A program made the position numbers and the translations under genes. From positions 1 through 64,000 of the forward strand of contig CAYMDP010000011.1 of NCBI GenBank assembly GCA_964389375.1: a stretch of DNA of 64,000 bases, read 5' to 3'. The DNA is from CAYMDP01 sp964389375. GTDB lineage: Bacteria > Bdellovibrionota > Bdellovibrionia > Bdellovibrionales > UBA1609. Position 1 is the stretch's first letter. Every line of letters begins with the position of its first letter. The notes beneath the pieces are model-generated. The model was not told the origin of the DNA, made no database searches, and worked only from the letters and a program-made list of their open reading frames with translations. This document shows positions 24,649-33,015 of the stretch, in pieces.

Positions 24649-24671
24649 AAAAGAGGGGACGCCTCTTTTTT
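24649..24671. terminator. Bidirectional intrinsic terminator
   Basis: AAAAGAGG/CCTCTTTT forms an 8-bp stem with a 5-nt loop and runs of A before and T after, so it can act on both strands. A second small hairpin (GGCGAGAATTCGCC) lies at 24601-24614. Confidence 0.65.
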
Positions 24672-24730
24672 AAAATGGATGCACAAAAGTTTACTAAAGC
24701 TCAAGGTTTATGGCTTAAGAATTCAAGGGC

Positions 24731-25234
24731 TTAGCTTTTGTGAGTCGGTCTCATTCTATTCTTCTTGCGAACGTAGAGTGTCTTTATGACCTCAGCTATG
24801 ATTTGACCATCGAGGTCCCGAATACTTGTGGCCAAATCGAAGATATACTTTTCACCATCTTTAGTCTTGTCCTTGACGGTTTGAACCAGTTCATCGGTAA
24901 TATGAAATTCCCCAATTAAATGGGTCCGTCCGGGCTTAATAAAATCAATTTTTGCCGCTTTATCCCAGACAATGTAATCGGGTCCCAAGATATTTAAAAG
25001 TAAGAACATATAATGGGGATCGGTCATAGAGTAGATGGAGCCCCCGAACTGGGTGCCGACATAATTTCTATTATAAAATCGAAGCTTCAACTTTACGCGA
25101 AGATATTTGTAGTCCGAAGCAATCTCTTCTACAGCAATTCCCGATCCCAAGTACGGGGGGTAAAGGTTAAAGAAAAACCGCATTACAAATGTGGGACTTC
25201 TTTCGGCAACTGCACGAATCCATTTAATGATCAT
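24731..25234 (-). CDS. DUF4442 hotdog-fold thioesterase-like protein
   Basis: A protein of 167 residues. It matches DUF4442, a PaaI-like hotdog fold: YVGTQFGGSIYSMTDPHYM (active-site region), LGPDYIVWDKAAKIDFIKPG and EKYIFDLATSIRDLDGQIIA. Such proteins probably hydrolyse acyl-CoA thioesters; the substrate is unknown. It stands alone and is divergent from the peptide cluster at 25.5 kb. Confidence 0.8.
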   Translation of the reverse strand: MIIKWIRAVAERSPTFVMRFFFNLYPPYLGSGIAVEEIASDYKYLRVKLKLRFYNRNYVGTQFGGSIYSMTDPHYMFLLLNILGPDYIVWDKAAKIDFIKPGRTHLIGEFHITDELVQTVKDKTKDGEKYIFDLATSIRDLDGQIIAEVIKTLYVRKKNRMRPTHKS

Positions 25235-25553
25235 TTAGTCTCCGATACGAGTAGCTAGAGAACTATTCATCTAGTTATAAGTGCCCTTTAAAGTTCCTAT
25301 CAAGCTCAGATTTTGACCCTATATTCCGATGGTTAAACCTTATCATGGAAGGGTGGAGTGAGCCCCTAGCAGGTCCTAGATTCGGTATTCGGATTTGGTG
25401 CCGAGTCTCGGATTCTTGTCTAGGCTCTTAGACAAAAATCCAATCTTTCTATTAATTTCAGCTACTTACTGGGCTTTTTTACTGGTCTAGGAGCTGCATT
25501 ATGGAAGGCTCAGGTCAGCTACTGACTTAAACCACCCACAGGGAGAAGCCAAA
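25235..25553. promoter_or_regulatory. Upstream region of the RiPP-like cluster, with a hairpin
   Basis: No convincing gene. It holds an inverted repeat TTGTCTA-GGCTCT-TAGACAA at 25416-25435, which could be an operator or leader hairpin for the downstream cluster. Near 25380-25413 there are imperfect repeats of the word TTCGG/CTCGG. I cannot point to a certain -35/-10 pair. Confidence 0.4.
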
Positions 25554-25685
25554 ATGTCTATCGAACAAATTATCGAAACCGTTACGGTTGAAGAGATTGA
25601 GTCATCTCAACAGGCCGCTGATGTGCATGCGGAATCAGACGCACTTATCGGAAGCCGACAGATGATCATGATCGCATTCGATTAG
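25554..25685 (+). CDS. 43-residue candidate RiPP precursor peptide
   Basis: Begins MSIEQIIETVTVEEIESSQQ, an acidic helical leader-like region, and ends SDALIGSRQMIMIAFD, the likely core. A good ribosome-binding site (GGGAGAAGCC) precedes ATG. It has no cysteine and no signal peptide, so export would need the cluster's ABC transporter. A stable hairpin follows it, then the HExxH hydroxylase gene. Precursor status comes from size, composition and context; no peptide family recognised. Confidence 0.7.
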   Translation: MSIEQIIETVTVEEIESSQQAADVHAESDALIGSRQMIMIAFD

Positions 25686-25708
25686 CTGAATCGGATTGAA
25701 ATTAAGGC

Positions 25709-25728
25709 GCTGGGCAATTCAGCCCAGC
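25709..25728 (+). promoter_or_regulatory. Hairpin between precursor and biosynthetic genes
   Basis: GCTGGGC-AATTCA-GCCCAGC, a perfect 7-bp GC-rich stem in the 79-bp gap after the precursor stop codon. No T-run follows, so it may stabilise the precursor mRNA or act as a weak attenuator, giving more precursor than enzyme. Confidence 0.6.
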
Positions 25729-25764
25729 TGCCCCAGCCCCATAGAATATCAATGGAGTTAAAAT

Positions 25765-26625
25765 ATGTACGGACTTTTAGGATACTCTGAAAATATTAAA
25801 AATATTTATCGCCTTGCCGCTCCTTTTGTTGGGACAAATTCCGTTCGAACCAGCCAAGATTTAAAACCCTTTTACATTGAATTTTTAAATCGTCACCAGC
25901 CGGAACACCAAGTGGAATTTTCTAGGGATCTGATTGTTCGTGATCCTAAGCAGGCCAAAAACCTAATTGGCGCGTTTTCGGCAAGTAAACTCAACGACCT
26001 CTCGCAAGAAGCAATGCTTGGTGAATTTTTTGAATCCGAGTCCAGACATTCTTTCGAGCAATCTGCAGATGAAGCTCTTCGAAATTTGCGTGAATTGAAT
26101 CCAGAAGCTTCAGATCTTTTTAGTCTTTCAATTCACTCGATACTAATGTGTGGATCGAACGAAAATAGTGCGGGTCTTCGGGCCCACGGTGGCACCTCAA
26201 GCAAGTGCGTCGGATTGATGTGGCTAAGTATGCAGGGTAAACTTTCGATGCAAGATCTACTAGAGCTTTTTGTCCACGAAATGACTCACACCCTGGTGTT
26301 TTTGGACGAGCGTAACAAACCTCAATTTGATTATTCACAAATGAGCTTCGAAGAAAATTGGGCCAGATCTTCGATACTCAAACGCCAGCGCCCCATGGAC
26401 AAAGTGGTGCATTCTATTCTGGTCGCTTATGAAGTGCTTTACGCTCGCGCGAATTATTTGCCAAATGTCGAAAAACTAAGTGTCCATCCAGACAGCGAAG
26501 AAATGAAGACGAATATTCGCATAGCCGTAGAAAGCGTCAATACGCACCCTAACCGAGATCAGGTTTGTAAACCTAGAGCCATCGAACTCATTAACAAAGT
26601 CGCCAGCAATTTAGACAAAGTCTAA
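25765..26625 (+). CDS. HExxH-type alpha-ketoglutarate peptide beta-hydroxylase-like enzyme
   Basis: A protein of 286 residues with HEMTH at 171-175 and a third histidine at H216 in RQRPMDKVVHSILVAYEVL. The pattern HExxH plus RP-x5-H is shared with the protein at 5937-6743 and with the HExxH peptide-modification family of RiPP clusters, in which iron and alpha-ketoglutarate hydroxylate beta-carbons of the precursor. It follows the candidate precursor by 79 bp. A plain metalloprotease is the alternative, but the conserved QRP-x5-HS block argues against it. Confidence 0.72.
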   Translation: MYGLLGYSENIKNIYRLAAPFVGTNSVRTSQDLKPFYIEFLNRHQPEHQVEFSRDLIVRDPKQAKNLIGAFSASKLNDLSQEAMLGEFFESESRHSFEQSADEALRNLRELNPEASDLFSLSIHSILMCGSNENSAGLRAHGGTSSKCVGLMWLSMQGKLSMQDLLELFVHEMTHTLVFLDERNKPQFDYSQMSFEENWARSSILKRQRPMDKVVHSILVAYEVLYARANYLPNVEKLSVHPDSEEMKTNIRIAVESVNTHPNRDQVCKPRAIELINKVASNLDKV

Positions 26626-26635
26626 GGAGACAAAA

Positions 26636-27727
26636 ATGAACGCAGTATATAATGACCTTACTAATGCCTGTGCGCGAATCGAATCTAAGTGGCTAAAATA
26701 CAATTACGCATGCGAAGATTTTTATAAGGTCGCCTGGGAAGAGACTGAGAATCTAGATCTTTCGTCACTGGGCTTTGTGGCCAACCAAATGAGGTTATTG
26801 GACAATCCCAATGTTCGTTATAACCAACAGCTCTCCACATTCTCGGATTTGTACTTTCAGCTATTCAATAATGGTCGATTTATGATCGAAATTTTGAACT
26901 GGCATGGGGGTCACGTCAACGTTCACGACCACGATTTTTCCGCAGTCCAATTTCAACTTCGCGGGGACTCCCTAAATGTTGTGTATGACTTTAAAGATGC
27001 AAAAGAACAAGAGGGAGCTCTTCGCTTTGGGGATTTATCAGTTCGTCATGCCGAAGTTTGGAAAGAAGGAAGTCGCTCGATCGTACGCGCCGGGAATATA
27101 GACCCTCATGGGGTCTTTCACCTTGCTCGCCCAACGACAAGTCTATTGATCCGCACCCTTCCAACGGCTCGTCTGGGATCGCAGTCAAACTATTTTCCGA
27201 CTCTGGCGGCCAACTACTACGTAAATACCACGGTCCAGCGCAAAAGACTGACCGGGCTAAGCCTATTGTGGAACGAGGACCAGCATGAGTTTAAGAAATT
27301 ATTTTCGCAGTTTTTAGATGAGCAAAGTTTATCCGAAAATTTCTTTATGATGGCCAAGTTAGGTCCACGTTTGTTTCAGGGATCTTGTGTCGATTTAGTG
27401 TCTAAGTACGCGGCTCGAGGCGACAAAGAGGCTCGCATCTTATCAAGCGTCGTTTACAATAATGGGATAGATTTTTTTAAACAAAAAACAAATGAATTTT
27501 CGAGTGGAACCTATGAAGAGCGCTTGTCCCTTTTTGCAGTGGCTGCGGCAACCTCACAGGAAAATCTTCAAAAAATCCAAAAGGGTTTAAGTGAATCGGG
27601 TTACTATATTGATTTAGACCAGCACCTTAAAAATTTCAGGACGAACTTAAGCTTGACGGACCGACAGTCTGCAGAAAAATATCTAAATCTCTTTGGAATG
27701 AATAATAAGGAGTTGGCCATTGCCTAA
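26636..27727 (+). CDS. Cysteine-dioxygenase-like cupin protein in the RiPP cluster
   Basis: A protein of 363 residues. Residues ~85-155 read as a cupin: NWHGGHVNVHDHDFSAVQF gives H97 and H99, and RAGNIDPHGVFHL gives a third ligand H152. The first block closely resembles cysteine dioxygenase (WGxGHxSxIHDHxxSHCF). The C-terminal ~200 residues are unrecognised. An iron-dependent oxygenase acting on the peptide is plausible but unproven; the precursor has no cysteine. Start ATG with AAGGAGAC seven bases ahead; 10 bp after the hydroxylase. Confidence 0.6.
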   Translation: MNAVYNDLTNACARIESKWLKYNYACEDFYKVAWEETENLDLSSLGFVANQMRLLDNPNVRYNQQLSTFSDLYFQLFNNGRFMIEILNWHGGHVNVHDHDFSAVQFQLRGDSLNVVYDFKDAKEQEGALRFGDLSVRHAEVWKEGSRSIVRAGNIDPHGVFHLARPTTSLLIRTLPTARLGSQSNYFPTLAANYYVNTTVQRKRLTGLSLLWNEDQHEFKKLFSQFLDEQSLSENFFMMAKLGPRLFQGSCVDLVSKYAARGDKEARILSSVVYNNGIDFFKQKTNEFSSGTYEERLSLFAVAAATSQENLQKIQKGLSESGYYIDLDQHLKNFRTNLSLTDRQSAEKYLNLFGMNNKELAIA

Positions 27728-29099
27728 ACCAAATATTTACCGAACTCTTATAAACAAAGCCGGGCTAGGAACTATGATCTGGGCCACATTACAGCAGGCC
27801 GTGGTGGCTTCGAGCACTTACTTTATTGTCGCCGCCATTAGAGCCTCGACGGACGCAGATTACGAGGCGGCTATAACTTGGGTTTTACTTTTTGTAGCAA
27901 GTCTTATCGTGGTATTTATACCGAATACCTGTTCGGTGATCTGGCTTCAGCGCTGGCGCTTTGATTCTATGTCCGCCTTTGTAAAAGAATTTATTTCCTT
28001 TAATGCAGGACGCACCACTTGGGCCCACAGTCGTGAAAAGAATAAATACGAAGCCTGGCTGACCACTGAAAGCGGAGTTGTATTTGAGAATGTGACTCAG
28101 ACTCTTTACGACCTTTATCAGCTTTTTCTTTCGACGGTGCTAACGATTCTGGTGATTGCCCTAGTTATCGATCCACGAATTTCGGTTTGGTATATATTCG
28201 CAGGAATCGTATTGGCGATTTCTAATCGCATGTTTCGCGGACGTATAGGAAAGGCCGCGCAAGAATTGCAATCAGGGCGCCGGGACTTTTCAGGTGTGCT
28301 GTTATCGGGATGGGAAAACATCTTTATGGGTAACCGCCACACCTTGTCCAATTGGGAGAAGCGCTTTCACCAAACTTTAAAGGGAGCAAAGGATGCAGCG
28401 GCCGGTTACGACCGCACTCGGGCTCTTGTCAGTAGCTTTGCAGTCACTTTGGCTTTGATCGTTATTGCCCTAGGAAACGGAGTGTTTTTAAACGAGCAAC
28501 GTTCAAATCCCGGGGCCCTGGCCGCACTGATTGTGACCCTGCCAAGGCAGCTCCATGTGATTCAAAACATCTTTGCCTTTTTCGGCTACATCTTAAGTTG
28601 GGAGGGTCTGCGCGCTCAACTTAAAGAGCTCGAAGGCATATTAATTCTTAGCAAAACGGACAGGGATTTAACTGGATTTGTGAAGTTAGCCGAGATCTCA
28701 GTTTCCAATGCCGACGAGAATCTTCGATACGAATCCTTCAGCGACCTGACTGCGGATTTGACGAAAAGATCTAAGGGAAGACTAACTTTACGAGGACCAA
28801 ACGGGGCGGGAAAATCAACCTTGTTGTCACTTTTCTCCGAGCAAACTGGGGACGAGTCGTTCTACTTGCCAAGCCATTTTGCCGATCTGGCCTTCAGCTC
28901 GGAGAGTTTAGTGACTCAATCCGATGGCAACAGATTGCTAAAAGCCTTTGAAGAGATATCGGAGCTAAAGGGCGTGAAGTTTTTGTTGCTGGACGAGTGG
29001 GATGCAAATTTAGACTCGGAAAATTTAATTCGCATTCATGCTGCCATTGATCGACTAGCAGAAGAAAGGCTTGTGATTGAGTCCCGTCATCGCACTTAA
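27720..29099 (+). CDS. ABC exporter (membrane domain plus shortened ATPase) of the RiPP cluster
   Basis: A protein of 459 residues. About six membrane segments (residues ~15-300) precede an ATPase part with LRGPNGAGKST (Walker A), SDGNR in the place of the signature, FLLLDEWDANLD (Walker B and D-loop) and a terminal SRH (H-loop). Walker A to Walker B spans only ~60 residues against ~120 in usual ABC proteins, so the helical subdomain is largely missing. TTG start with AAGGAG nine bases ahead; it overlaps the cupin gene by 8 nt. It probably exports the modified peptide. Confidence 0.7.
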   Translation: MPKPNIYRTLINKAGLGTMIWATLQQAVVASSTYFIVAAIRASTDADYEAAITWVLLFVASLIVVFIPNTCSVIWLQRWRFDSMSAFVKEFISFNAGRTTWAHSREKNKYEAWLTTESGVVFENVTQTLYDLYQLFLSTVLTILVIALVIDPRISVWYIFAGIVLAISNRMFRGRIGKAAQELQSGRRDFSGVLLSGWENIFMGNRHTLSNWEKRFHQTLKGAKDAAAGYDRTRALVSSFAVTLALIVIALGNGVFLNEQRSNPGALAALIVTLPRQLHVIQNIFAFFGYILSWEGLRAQLKELEGILILSKTDRDLTGFVKLAEISVSNADENLRYESFSDLTADLTKRSKGRLTLRGPNGAGKSTLLSLFSEQTGDESFYLPSHFADLAFSSESLVTQSDGNRLLKAFEEISELKGVKFLLLDEWDANLDSENLIRIHAAIDRLAEERLVIESRHRT

Positions 29100-30126
29100 T
29101 ATTTTAGATCGGCCGGTGATATTAAAAACAGAGGCTCCGGCGAGTCAAATTCCTAGGGGTGATTACATCACTCTTTTGCATCGGGGCAATTTAGACCTGG
29201 GGCCATTTCAGTTTCGTTTAATATCAAGACTGCCCGAAACAAAGTGGAGTGCTGCTCGGCTAGAGAAAAACCGTCTATCTGCAAACTTTCAAGGAAACCC
29301 GCTCTGGCCGGAGCGCGTGTTAAGTCCCTATGAGTCGCTTTCTCGATACTTTTTTTTGAAGGCTTCTTCTTCAGAGCAAAGCTGCATATTGCCGATGGCT
29401 TTGACTTTAAACTCAAAAATAAATGATCTTTTAGGGGACAGGTTTGGATTTCAAGAATTTGAAGAGAGCTTAACAGATAAAGATTACGTCGATACATTTA
29501 TTGATTCGGGTCGCTTGCCCATGGCGAATCCAATAGACCGGGACAGTGTGCACGATTGGGCTTATCACTTTGTGACTTTTCTATTTACAGATTATCTAGA
29601 GAATGTTCGGTCCAATTTATTATGGATTCGAAAGCGCATTCATCTGTTTCAAGGAACCACCAACTATTCTTGGAACTATTATGGACATAGTTTAAATGAG
29701 AAGGGCCAAATGGAAGGGCAGGGACAGCTTGAAGAGATGAACCACGAGGCAGCAATCTACCGCCAAATGGCCATCGCCCTTGACGTTGCGACCGCTAAAT
29801 TTGTGCAACTGATGGCGCTTGAACAGCAGGGACAAATCGAGCGCTGCCAAGCCGAGATTCAAGCGGTGGGTGTTTTTTTAAATGGAGTCACAAGCGAATC
29901 CATTAAAACGATCCTTTGGATGGAGCCCTCTCTTCCATTTTCTCCGCCTTCAAAAGAGGGGGAGCCTATTCAAACAATGGCTTATATCCACACCACTTTA
30001 GCTAAGCTAGATCAGAGGGCTCGGGAGCTTTTGAAGAGTGGTGAGACCTCATTTTACGAAGAGATATTTGCTAGCACCCTGCGCCGTCTCGATCCTATTT
30101 TCGAAACTCAGTGTCTTGACCGGTAA
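29077..30126 (+). CDS. Unknown protein, last gene of the RiPP-like cluster
   Basis: A protein of 349 residues with no signal peptide, membrane segment or recognised domain. The middle is rich in aromatic and His residues (HDWAYHFVTFLFTDYLENVR; NYSWNYYGHSLNEKGQ), which recalls helical enzymes. A long helical stretch follows. TTG start; it overlaps the ABC gene by 23 nt and so is translated with it. It may be another tailoring enzyme, a peptidase-like partner or an immunity factor. Confidence 0.55.
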   Translation: MSPVIALNILDRPVILKTEAPASQIPRGDYITLLHRGNLDLGPFQFRLISRLPETKWSAARLEKNRLSANFQGNPLWPERVLSPYESLSRYFFLKASSSEQSCILPMALTLNSKINDLLGDRFGFQEFEESLTDKDYVDTFIDSGRLPMANPIDRDSVHDWAYHFVTFLFTDYLENVRSNLLWIRKRIHLFQGTTNYSWNYYGHSLNEKGQMEGQGQLEEMNHEAAIYRQMAIALDVATAKFVQLMALEQQGQIERCQAEIQAVGVFLNGVTSESIKTILWMEPSLPFSPPSKEGEPIQTMAYIHTTLAKLDQRARELLKSGETSFYEEIFASTLRRLDPIFETQCLDR

Positions 30127-30235
30127 TTCTTTTCTCTATTTGTGCAGAAGTTTTTCTTAAATTCAATGCGTGATGACGAAGGACGATCCAGACTAACTCT
30201 AGGAAGAGTAAGTCGCTTTCTTAAGGCCGCGCATT

Positions 30236-32011
30236 ATGCTAGGATTGGTGAATCCTTTGGAGAGACTAAAAGCCTTGTACAAACTAAGAGACTATCAACA
30301 AGAAGCAGTAAATAAGACGCTTGCTTATTTTAGAAAGAAGCGAGATCCGGCTGTTATTGTTTTGCCCACTGGAGCCGGAAAAAGTTTGGTGATTGCAGAG
30401 CTTGCAAGAGTGGCTCGCGGACGAGTTTTGGTCTTGGCCCACGTGAAAGAATTGGTTGAACAAAACCATTCCAAGTACGAAAGCTACAATCTTGAAGCTG
30501 GGATTTACTCTGCAGGTTTAAATAAAAAAGAGGCCCATCAAAAAGTTATATTTGGAAGCATTCAGTCGGTGGCGCGCGCAGGAAAAGATTTTTTCAAAGA
30601 TTTTACCCTTGTCGTAATCGACGAATGCCACCGTGTGGGACTTGAGCAAGAAACTCAATACGCCCAGGTCATTAAAGAATTAAGAAATCAAAACGAAAAT
30701 ATCTGCGTTCTTGGCTTAACTGCAACGCCCTACCGAATGGGTCTTGGCTGGATCTTTAATTTTGGGGCAGATGGGTCTGAACGATCCAAAGAGGCGCGCT
30801 TTTTTAAACAAAGTGTTTTCGAGCTTCCTCTTCAGTATATGATTCGAAATAAATATTTAACTCCACCAGTTAAAGTGGATATTCCTGTGACTTGTTATGA
30901 TTTTTCCGAGCTGACCGATTCCGGGCGTAAGTATACGATGAATGAGGTCGAAGAGGTTTTAAAATCTCAAAGGCGTTTGACACCTTTAATTGTGAAAAAC
31001 ATTATAGATATCACTGAAACCTACCGCCGCAAAGGTGTCATGATTTTTTCGAGCACGGTAAAGCATGCGCAAGAAATCTTAGAGTGTTTGCCCAAGGACC
31101 AAGCCCGCATCGTTATCGGTGAGACCGATGAAGCCGAGCGCGATCAAATTATTAAGGAATTCAAAGATCGAAAGATTAAATATCTAGTCAACGTCTCGGT
31201 TTTGACCACTGGTTTTGATGCGCCCCATGTGGATGTGATCGCTATTTTGCGACCTACCGAGTCCGTTAGTCTTTACCAACAAATTATTGGTCGGGGATTA
31301 AGACTTGATCCGGGAAAAAAGGATTGTTTTGTTTTAGATTACGCCGGGGTCACTCATGACATTTATTCTCCAGAGATCGAGGGCAAAAAACCAACCCCAG
31401 AGTCTGTGGCTGTTCAGATCCCGTGTCCGAAGTGTGGCTTCGAGAATCATTTCTGGGGCAAAGTCGATGATGAGGGCAATATCACCGAGCACTATGGGCG
31501 AACTTGTAAGGGCGGCGTTCAGGATCCAGAGACTTTGGATTATAAACCTTGTGGTTACCGGTTTCGTTTTAAGATTTGTCCCAAGTGTGCCACCGAAAAT
31601 GATTTAACAGCCAGAAACTGTTCGGGCTGCCAAGAAGTTTTAGTCGATGCCGATACCAAGCTTAAACAAGCAAGGCTTTCTAAAAATGCCCATGTCTTAA
31701 AGCCCGATACAATTGAACTTGAGGGGAGAAGGGATCGCAAAGGGGCAAGCTTCTTAGAGGTTCGTTATTACGACTACGATGCAAAGTATGTCTCAGAGAT
31801 TCATTATCTCGACAGCGAAACCAGCCTTAAAAAATTCAACATTAATTTCTTAAGGTCTCATATGAGACGACCCGAATTTTATCTTCCAATTGAATCGGTT
31901 GAAGATGCCTTAAGATGCCAGAACTTCTTTCGCATGCCTTCATTTGTCATCGCCCGCAAGCAGGGTAACTTCTGGCGAATCACCGAAAAAATATTCGCCG
32001 AAGAGCTGTAG
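30236..32011 (+). CDS. radD: RadD-like DEAD/DEAH helicase
   Basis: A superfamily 2 helicase of 591 residues that follows E. coli RadD (586 aa) almost block by block: LRDYQQEAVNKTLAYFRK, VLPTGAGKSLVIAELAR (Walker A), VVIDECHRVG (DECH), LGLTATPYRMG, VLTTGFDAPHVD and QQIIGRGLRLDPGKK. C-terminal cysteine clusters CPKCGFENHFWGK and CPKCATENDLTARNCSGCQE form the zinc module. RadD acts with RecA in recombination repair. It starts 109 bp after the peptide cluster, probably from its own promoter. Confidence 0.93.
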   Translation: MLGLVNPLERLKALYKLRDYQQEAVNKTLAYFRKKRDPAVIVLPTGAGKSLVIAELARVARGRVLVLAHVKELVEQNHSKYESYNLEAGIYSAGLNKKEAHQKVIFGSIQSVARAGKDFFKDFTLVVIDECHRVGLEQETQYAQVIKELRNQNENICVLGLTATPYRMGLGWIFNFGADGSERSKEARFFKQSVFELPLQYMIRNKYLTPPVKVDIPVTCYDFSELTDSGRKYTMNEVEEVLKSQRRLTPLIVKNIIDITETYRRKGVMIFSSTVKHAQEILECLPKDQARIVIGETDEAERDQIIKEFKDRKIKYLVNVSVLTTGFDAPHVDVIAILRPTESVSLYQQIIGRGLRLDPGKKDCFVLDYAGVTHDIYSPEIEGKKPTPESVAVQIPCPKCGFENHFWGKVDDEGNITEHYGRTCKGGVQDPETLDYKPCGYRFRFKICPKCATENDLTARNCSGCQEVLVDADTKLKQARLSKNAHVLKPDTIELEGRRDRKGASFLEVRYYDYDAKYVSEIHYLDSETSLKKFNINFLRSHMRRPEFYLPIESVEDALRCQNFFRMPSFVIARKQGNFWRITEKIFAEEL

Positions 32012-32019
32012 TGTCCATT

Positions 32020-32322
32020 CTACAAATTATTAATGCGCCTTCGAATTTTCCTTTGATCAGAATATCGAAGGTCTTTTGGCTTTCCGCTAAAAGAGTTGCA
32101 CTTAGAACGAACTCTCTTAGGTCTGCCCCTCCATTTTTGAGGGATGACCTGAAGGTTGGACTGAAGGACCCGCTTTTTCTGAGACAGTCCCTCTTCCGAG
32201 ATATTTAAAGAAATTTCGTTTCCGGGCAAAGCGGAGCCTAGGTCCCGTCTTCGGCCGAGCAAACGAAGGTCGTAGGTGACCCAAGTTAAGAATGTCGAAA
32301 TAATTAAAATCCGTATCCGCAT
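32020..32322 (-). CDS. Doubtful small hypothetical protein
   Basis: A 100-codon frame convergent with radD, beginning MRIRILIISTFLTWVTYDLR, which could be a signal peptide, and then highly basic (KWRGRPKRVRSK). No family and only a weak ribosome-binding site. A second frame at 32117-32386 overlaps it, so one or neither may be real. The rest of 32323-32567 holds no gene that I can see; a C5/G5 hairpin lies near 32517-32533. Confidence 0.3.
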   Translation of the reverse strand: MRIRILIISTFLTWVTYDLRLLGRRRDLGSALPGNEISLNISEEGLSQKKRVLQSNLQVIPQKWRGRPKRVRSKCNSFSGKPKDLRYSDQRKIRRRINNL

Positions 32323-32567
32323 AAGTGCCCCTGCAAGTGGCGAAATTGAACAAAAGGAAGAATAAATTGCAGAGGCTCTGGCTCATGGCGAACTCCGAAA
32401 GGTTTAAAATTTAGGTTTTTTAAAGGCTATTGTAAGAGAATGTGGGATGAATTTTATAAGCTCATAATGCCTTAAATATTAGCACAATTTAAATCGCTTT
32501 TGGAAGAATTATTCGACCCCCAGTTTTTGGGGGCCTTAGGTCTTAGTACGCCGGATATCTTAGGTGT

Positions 32568-33005
32568 TTATTCGGCAAGCTTCTTTAAGTCTTCAAGTGC
32601 CTGAGGCCATGAAGATTCAAACATAGGGACGAAGTCCTTGTGGCATTCGATCTCAACGATAAGCTGGGTTTTTCCCTTGGTTTCGTTGAATTTATAAATC
32701 TCCATGGTACCGATCCAATTTTCGGTCATGGGGCCTGATTTTTCGATAACTCCGTCGGCAGTGATTGTTGCAATATGTTTTGCAACGACCAATTTAGGGG
32801 CTTCGAATTTTTCTAAGACCGCTAAGGTACCACCTCGATTTTTATCAATAAATCTTATTTCTTCTCCCTGGGCCCAAGTGCCTTCATACTCTGAGTTTTC
32901 AGAAAAGGCTTTTGTCCATTGCTGATAAGTTTCGGGATTAAGCATAGTTTCCCAAACTGCATTTCTGGGGGCATTAATGTCTATTGAGTAAGTTAATTTT
33001 TGCAT
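32568..33005 (-). CDS. SRPBCC (START-like) domain protein
   Basis: A protein of 145 residues of the AHSA1/polyketide-cyclase type: LTYSIDINAPRNAVWETMLNP at the start, YQQWTKAFSENSEYEG, FIDKNRGGTLAVLEKFEAPK, and a C-terminal helix SSWPQALEDLKKLAE. The fold makes a cavity for hydrophobic ligands; ligand unknown. It follows the VOC gene by 10 nt and is probably co-transcribed; AGGAGAATGG precedes the ATG. Confidence 0.85.
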   Translation of the reverse strand: MQKLTYSIDINAPRNAVWETMLNPETYQQWTKAFSENSEYEGTWAQGEEIRFIDKNRGGTLAVLEKFEAPKLVVAKHIATITADGVIEKSGPMTENWIGTMEIYKFNETKGKTQLIVEIECHKDFVPMFESSWPQALEDLKKLAE

Positions 33006-33015
33006 TCCATTCTCC

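Noticed and set aside
25345..25431. A second small precursor gene (28 codons from ATG 25345)
   Set aside because: No ribosome-binding site and its end lies inside the hairpin at 25416-25435.
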